From the NCBI GenBank assembly GCA_040394195.1, contig JBEBSR010000040.1:1-25718 (forward strand): 25,718 bases of DNA, written 5' to 3'. Shown here one piece after another: positions 22,419-25,718 of this stretch. Under the pieces are notes generated by a model, which had not been told where the DNA came from, made no database searches, and worked only from the letters and a program-made list of their open reading frames with translations. The first letter of the stretch is position 1. The number at the start of each line of letters is the position of its first letter. Made by a program: the position numbers and the translations under genes. This stretch comes from Wohlfahrtiimonas larvae_A. GTDB lineage: Bacteria; Pseudomonadota; Gammaproteobacteria; Cardiobacteriales; Wohlfahrtiimonadaceae.

Positions 22419-22445
22419 GTATATTAAGCTTTTTCTTGAATATAT

Positions 22446-23762
22446 TTAGAAGTGTTCCGCGCCAATTTCTTTGAATGCTTCTGCTGTTAAGTTACGTGGT
22501 TCATCATCTTGAATGACGATGTTATCCTCATCACGAATACCACCGTAAGGCAAGAACTCATTGATCAATTCAATATTCATATATTGAGCTTTATCCGCAT
22601 CTAGCAACGCTTCGCTGATCAATGTATTGTTGAAGTAAACACCAGGTTCAATCGTTAATACCATATTGTTTTGCAATTGCTGAGTTAAGCGAAGATTTTT
22701 GAAAGTCTCATTTGTTTCTTTCAATGATTTTGCAATGCTTGGCGTATCGTGCGTGTTTAAGCCCAATAAATGACCAATGCCATGAGGGAAGAAGATTCTC
22801 ACTAAACCTTTTGTGATCGCATCTTCAACTTCGATATCAATCAAGAATTCATGTTTGATCAATAGCTCACCAATCAATTCTAAAGCGTAGCTGTGAATAT
22901 CCATATAAGAAACGCCAGCTTTACATTGTGCGATTAACTCTAATTTGATTAAGCGCATATCTTCTAAGATTGCTTTGAATAACTCATTAGAATCATGGCC
23001 AGCATGTGTGCGCGTAATGTCTGAAATGTAACCTTCAAAAGATGCGCCTGCATCAATCAAAAAACTGTATAACATTGCAGGTGGTTCTTGATCCAATTCT
23101 TGGTAATGTAAAATGCTGCCATTTTCATTGTATGCAATGATGTTGCCATAAGGCATTTCAGATTCGCGCATGCCAGTCACATCTAAGTAATCCAAATTCA
23201 TTTGGAATTCACTGATGTATTCAGACAATGATTCACGAACTGCAACGTGAGCGGATGCCGCACGTACAGAAGCAATTCTCATGCATTCGATTTCAAACTC
23301 AGTTTTGATTAAGCGCCAGCTATCGATCTCTTGTTTTTGTTCCAATGATGCACGCTTAGCATTATCATGATCAAAAAGATCAGGGCCTAACCATAACCAG
23401 TTTTTAGTTTCTGTTTGATTGGTTAAGCTATTTTTAAGATCATCCAATTGAGCATGTGCTTCAACGGTGAACATTTGTTGCCATTCGCCTAGCTCTTCTT
23501 TCACTTTCAACCAAAAATCTTTCGGACGATAGTTTAATAATGTGCGATCTGTTTTTGTGATGATTAAATATTGATGTGTACCAATCGCTTCAGGAATCCA
23601 ATAACGGAAACTCGCAGGCATTCTATGTGGGATTTCAATATCATCATCGTAGAAAAATTTTGGTGCACCAGAAGATAAAACTAAAGCATCTAGTTGATGC
23701 TTTTCTAGAAATGCAGCAGCTTTTTGTTGTAGTGTTTCAATGTGTGCTTGATAAAGAGACAT
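22446..23762 (-). CDS. pepQ: Xaa-Pro dipeptidase (prolidase) PepQ
   Basis: Cytoplasmic dimetal peptidase of the M24 pita-bread fold that splits Xaa-Pro dipeptides; E. coli PepQ-type enzymes can also hydrolyse organophosphate triesters. The 438 residues match E. coli PepQ (443) across the length. The metal ligands are visible: Asp237 in LIDAGASFEGY, Asp248 in SDITRT, His331 in FPHGIGHLLGL, Glu372 in LTIEPGVYF and Glu412 in GIRDEDNIV. AAGGAA lies about seven bases before ATG on the minus strand. It follows the amidase-family gene by 51 bases on the same strand and probably shares its transcript, ending at the bidirectional terminator. Confidence 0.92.
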   Translation of the reverse strand: MSLYQAHIETLQQKAAAFLEKHQLDALVLSSGAPKFFYDDDIEIPHRMPASFRYWIPEAIGTHQYLIITKTDRTLLNYRPKDFWLKVKEELGEWQQMFTVEAHAQLDDLKNSLTNQTETKNWLWLGPDLFDHDNAKRASLEQKQEIDSWRLIKTEFEIECMRIASVRAASAHVAVRESLSEYISEFQMNLDYLDVTGMRESEMPYGNIIAYNENGSILHYQELDQEPPAMLYSFLIDAGASFEGYISDITRTHAGHDSNELFKAILEDMRLIKLELIAQCKAGVSYMDIHSYALELIGELLIKHEFLIDIEVEDAITKGLVRIFFPHGIGHLLGLNTHDTPSIAKSLKETNETFKNLRLTQQLQNNMVLTIEPGVYFNNTLISEALLDADKAQYMNIELINEFLPYGGIRDEDNIVIQDDEPRNLTAEAFKEIGAEHF

Positions 23763-23813
23763 GTCTTTTTCCTTAAAGCAGTGAATTAATGAGGAGATGA
23801 TAGCAAAAAGTCA

Positions 23814-24695
23814 TCAAAGCAATTGAGGTAAAATGCTTTTGGGTACAACAAATCGTGCTGTTAACAGTGGATCAACCAATTGAGATATTTCTGCGTTGCC
23901 AGCAATACTCGCTAACATGGCAGATTCATGTAGAGATAATTTTGTTGATCTATGAATGGCTTCGATTGCTAGTTTGGTTGCTAATTGAATCGCTTCATCG
24001 ATGGTTGGTTTAGAAACAATGAATGCAAAAGCATCTTTGGTTTCTATGATGGGATGTGGAATGGATTGATTATGAATGACATCCAAAGTGACAACAACTT
24101 TGCCTGCAATCTCAATGCCAGTGCCACCAACTTCGCCATCGCCCATTGCAGCATGTAAATCACCTAATGCAAATAATGCACCATCTACAGCAACTGGTAA
24201 ATAGAGAATAGAGCCTGCCGTGATTAATTTGGTATCCATATTGCCACCATGAGAATCTGGTGTTCCTGTTGGAATTGCATCACCTGCGGGTGCAACACCG
24301 ATCACACCGATCATGGGATTTAATGGGATTTTAATATCATCACTAAAATGTGCGACATTTTGATCAACTTTCACTATCTTTTGTGCAATGGTTTCAAAGG
24401 GCATGATGCCAAACCCTGGCCCAACAGCAATCACGCCAGTTTCTACCAATTCAATAGAGTGAATGATGATTTTTAAAACATCACCTGCTTTGGCATCTTT
24501 CACATAAATTGGGCCTGTAGCAGGATTAATATGGTTCCAATCAATGCCAGAAAGAGAATTTTGCTCATCCACTTGATTGCTAAAACAATCTAACGTAGAA
24601 ATTTCTATGGTTTCACCTGCATTCACTGTGAGCTTTGCAGGGTGGTTTTTATCAAAAGCATAAATCGTGGCGTTATTTGGGCAAATGGATTGCAT
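23814..24695 (-). CDS. acetamidase/formamidase-family protein
   Basis: Cytoplasmic amide hydrolase of the FmdA/AmdA family, which releases ammonia from formamide or acetamide; the substrate here is not determined. The 293 residues carry the family signatures HGGNMD at 149-154 and GDLHAAMGDGEVGGTGIE from 178, plus GPIYVKDAKAGDVLKI near 61-76 and VGPGFG at 91-96. There is no signal peptide. GAGGAAG directly upstream on the minus strand is a strong ribosome-binding site. The length suits the shorter acetamidase-like members (about 300) rather than the longer formamidases (about 400). It is probably the first gene of a two-gene operon with pepQ, pairing amide and dipeptide breakdown. Confidence 0.88.
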   Translation of the reverse strand: MQSICPNNATIYAFDKNHPAKLTVNAGETIEISTLDCFSNQVDEQNSLSGIDWNHINPATGPIYVKDAKAGDVLKIIIHSIELVETGVIAVGPGFGIMPFETIAQKIVKVDQNVAHFSDDIKIPLNPMIGVIGVAPAGDAIPTGTPDSHGGNMDTKLITAGSILYLPVAVDGALFALGDLHAAMGDGEVGGTGIEIAGKVVVTLDVIHNQSIPHPIIETKDAFAFIVSKPTIDEAIQLATKLAIEAIHRSTKLSLHESAMLASIAGNAEISQLVDPLLTARFVVPKSILPQLL

Positions 24696-24921
24696 AACTT
24701 CCTCTCTAAAATTCTAGTGACATGAATATTATATTTACATTATATGTATCATCAATCGGTAATCTTAGATAGCTGTTTTGAATGAATTTTATATAAACTT
24801 CTAAGGATTACGCCAGAGAACACATTGGATTATAAATATTGGTTTCCTTTATGATAAAATGCCCTCTTTTTATCAACAAGTTTTAACTTAAAGTATTTAG
24901 TAGGTCATTAAGGAGCTTTCA
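24696..24921. promoter_or_regulatory. divergent intergenic region between the amidase-family gene and yebC
   Basis: The largest gene-free stretch in the window, 226 bases, very AT-rich. For yebC the best guess is TATGAT at 24850-24855 or the overlapping TAAAAT at 24855-24860, with TTGGAT at 24825-24830 (19-base spacing to the first). AAGGAG at 24910-24915 is the yebC ribosome-binding site. For the minus-strand gene several TATA-like strings (around 24728-24750) are possible and none stands out. I see no RNA gene or repeat here. Confidence 0.35.
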
Positions 24922-25668
24922 ATGGCAGGTCATAGTAAATGGGCAAACATTCAGCATCGTAAAGGTGCTCAAGATGCAAAACGTGGTAAGATTTTTACAC
25001 GTTTTATTCGTGAAATTACAATTGCAACACGAATGGCGGCGAATGGCGACCCTGCAAGTAACCCACGTTTGCGTATGGTGATCGATAAAGCTTTGGCAGC
25101 AAATATGACTAAAGATACGATCGACCGTGCAATCAAACGTGGTTTGGGCGGTGATAGTGATACAGAACAAGAAGAAATTCGCTACGAAGGTTATGGTCCA
25201 GGCGGTATTGCTGTAATGGTTGACTGTTTATCTGATAACCGTAACCGTACAGCGGGAGAAGTTCGTCATGCATTCAGTAAATGTGGCGGTAACTTGGGTG
25301 TTTCAGGTTCTGTTGCATTCCAATTTACAGAAACAGGCGTTTTATCTTATCCTGAAGGTTCTGATGAAGAAGCAATTACAGATGCGGCGATTGATGCAGG
25401 TGCAGAAGATATCATAGTAAATGATGATACATCCATTGATGTGCTAACAACGCCACAAACTTATGCAGAAGTTTATAATGCAATGGTTGAGAAAGGTTTA
25501 AAGCCTGAAGAATCTGAAGTGACAATGCGTGCTGCAAACAACGTATCATTATCTTTAGATGATGCAAAACAGATGATTAAAATGTTGGATATGTTAGAGA
25601 ATTTGGACGATACACAAAACGTTTACTCTAATGCTGATATCTCTGCTGATATTCTTAGCCAGCTGTAA
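24922..25668 (+). CDS. yebC: YebC/PmpR/TACO1-family regulator
   Basis: Cytoplasmic protein of the YebC family, long annotated as a transcriptional regulator and more recently linked to translation of proline-rich stretches (TACO1 homologues). The 248 residues show the highly conserved start MAGHSKWANIQHRKGAQDAK, then GKIFTRFIREI, KDTIDRAIKRG, YEGYGPGGIAV, DNRNRTAGEVRHAFSKCGGNLG and VAFQF. Length matches E. coli YebC (246). ruvC begins 7 bases after the stop, the common yebC-ruvC arrangement. Confidence 0.96.
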   Translation: MAGHSKWANIQHRKGAQDAKRGKIFTRFIREITIATRMAANGDPASNPRLRMVIDKALAANMTKDTIDRAIKRGLGGDSDTEQEEIRYEGYGPGGIAVMVDCLSDNRNRTAGEVRHAFSKCGGNLGVSGSVAFQFTETGVLSYPEGSDEEAITDAAIDAGAEDIIVNDDTSIDVLTTPQTYAEVYNAMVEKGLKPEESEVTMRAANNVSLSLDDAKQMIKMLDMLENLDDTQNVYSNADISADILSQL

Positions 25669-25675
25669 TTGAATT

Positions 25676-25718
25676 GTGATTATTTTAGGCATTGACCCAG
25701 GCAGTCGAATCACTGGTT
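25676..25718 (+). CDS. ruvC: crossover junction endodeoxyribonuclease RuvC, first 14 codons
   Basis: The window ends inside this gene. From GTG at 25676 the frame reads MIILGIDPGSRITG, the start of RuvC, with the catalytic Asp at residue 7. A stop (TGA at 25670) lies just upstream in the same frame, so GTG is the only reasonable start. RuvC resolves Holliday junctions, and ruvA and ruvB would be expected downstream. No clear ribosome-binding site is seen, so translation may depend on yebC. Confidence 0.9.
   Translation, partial: MIILGIDPGSRITG

Overview
This is a chromosomal window from an AT-rich Gram-negative bacterium, most likely a gammaproteobacterium. The evidence is LpxC, a PagL-type outer-membrane lipid A deacylase, periplasmic proteins with type I signal peptides, a YfeX-type peroxidase, PepQ of the E. 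coli type, YebC followed by RuvC, and the gene order murD-ftsW-murG-murC-ddl-ftsQ-ftsA-ftsZ-lpxC. A member of the Cardiobacteriales or a similar low-GC lineage (Wohlfahrtiimonas or Ignatzschineria-like) is a guess that I cannot verify from the sequence alone. Coding density is high, no intergenic stretch exceeds 300 bases, and I see no insertion sequence, prophage, CRISPR array, tRNA or rRNA.

Bases 1-5572 hold mixed metabolic and envelope genes: the 3' part of an SLC13-type transporter, a YqhD-type aldehyde reductase, a PagL-type lipid A 3-O-deacylase, an isochorismatase-like cysteine hydrolase, an AmpE-like inner-membrane protein and a cytoplasmic DyP-type (YfeX-like) peroxidase. The short ribosome hibernation factor HPF follows as its own unit (5737-6078), closed by a strong terminator.

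Bases 6135-16856 are the distal half of the division and cell wall (dcw) cluster. It is led by an unrecognised membrane-anchored, four-cysteine protein whose 3' end overlaps murD. Then come murD, ftsW, murG, murC, ddl, ftsQ, ftsA, ftsZ and lpxC, packed with overlaps or gaps of 0-7 bases, apart from 25 bases between murG and murC and a 58-base gap before ftsZ that carries an extended -10 promoter. The usual upstream half (mraZ, mraW, ftsL, ftsI, murE, murF, mraY) is not here. The genes carry peptidoglycan precursor synthesis from the muramoyl-alanine stage, lipid II formation, septal polymerisation and Z-ring assembly, ending with the committed step of lipid A synthesis.

Bases 16986-18495 are rpsP-rimM-trmD, with a strong terminator between rpsP and rimM and no rplS after trmD. 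RNase Z lies tail to tail with trmD with no spacing and is divergent from a membrane-anchored EndA/NucM-type nuclease. Bases 20484-22354 hold two tandem paralogous periplasmic siderophore-binding proteins (CeuE/FatB/YclQ family), each with its own copy of a promoter carrying a Fur-box-like element and its own terminator; no ABC permease or ATPase is beside them. On the minus strand an acetamidase/formamidase-family gene and pepQ form a small operon. The window ends with yebC and the first 14 codons of ruvC, starting with GTG.

No clearly new multi-gene system is visible. The most promising leads are the unknown protein at the head of the dcw block with its nested terminator and promoter, the duplicated iron-binding protein pair with an altered binding-site region, and the regulatory layout of rpsP-rimM-trmD and ftsZ-lpxC.
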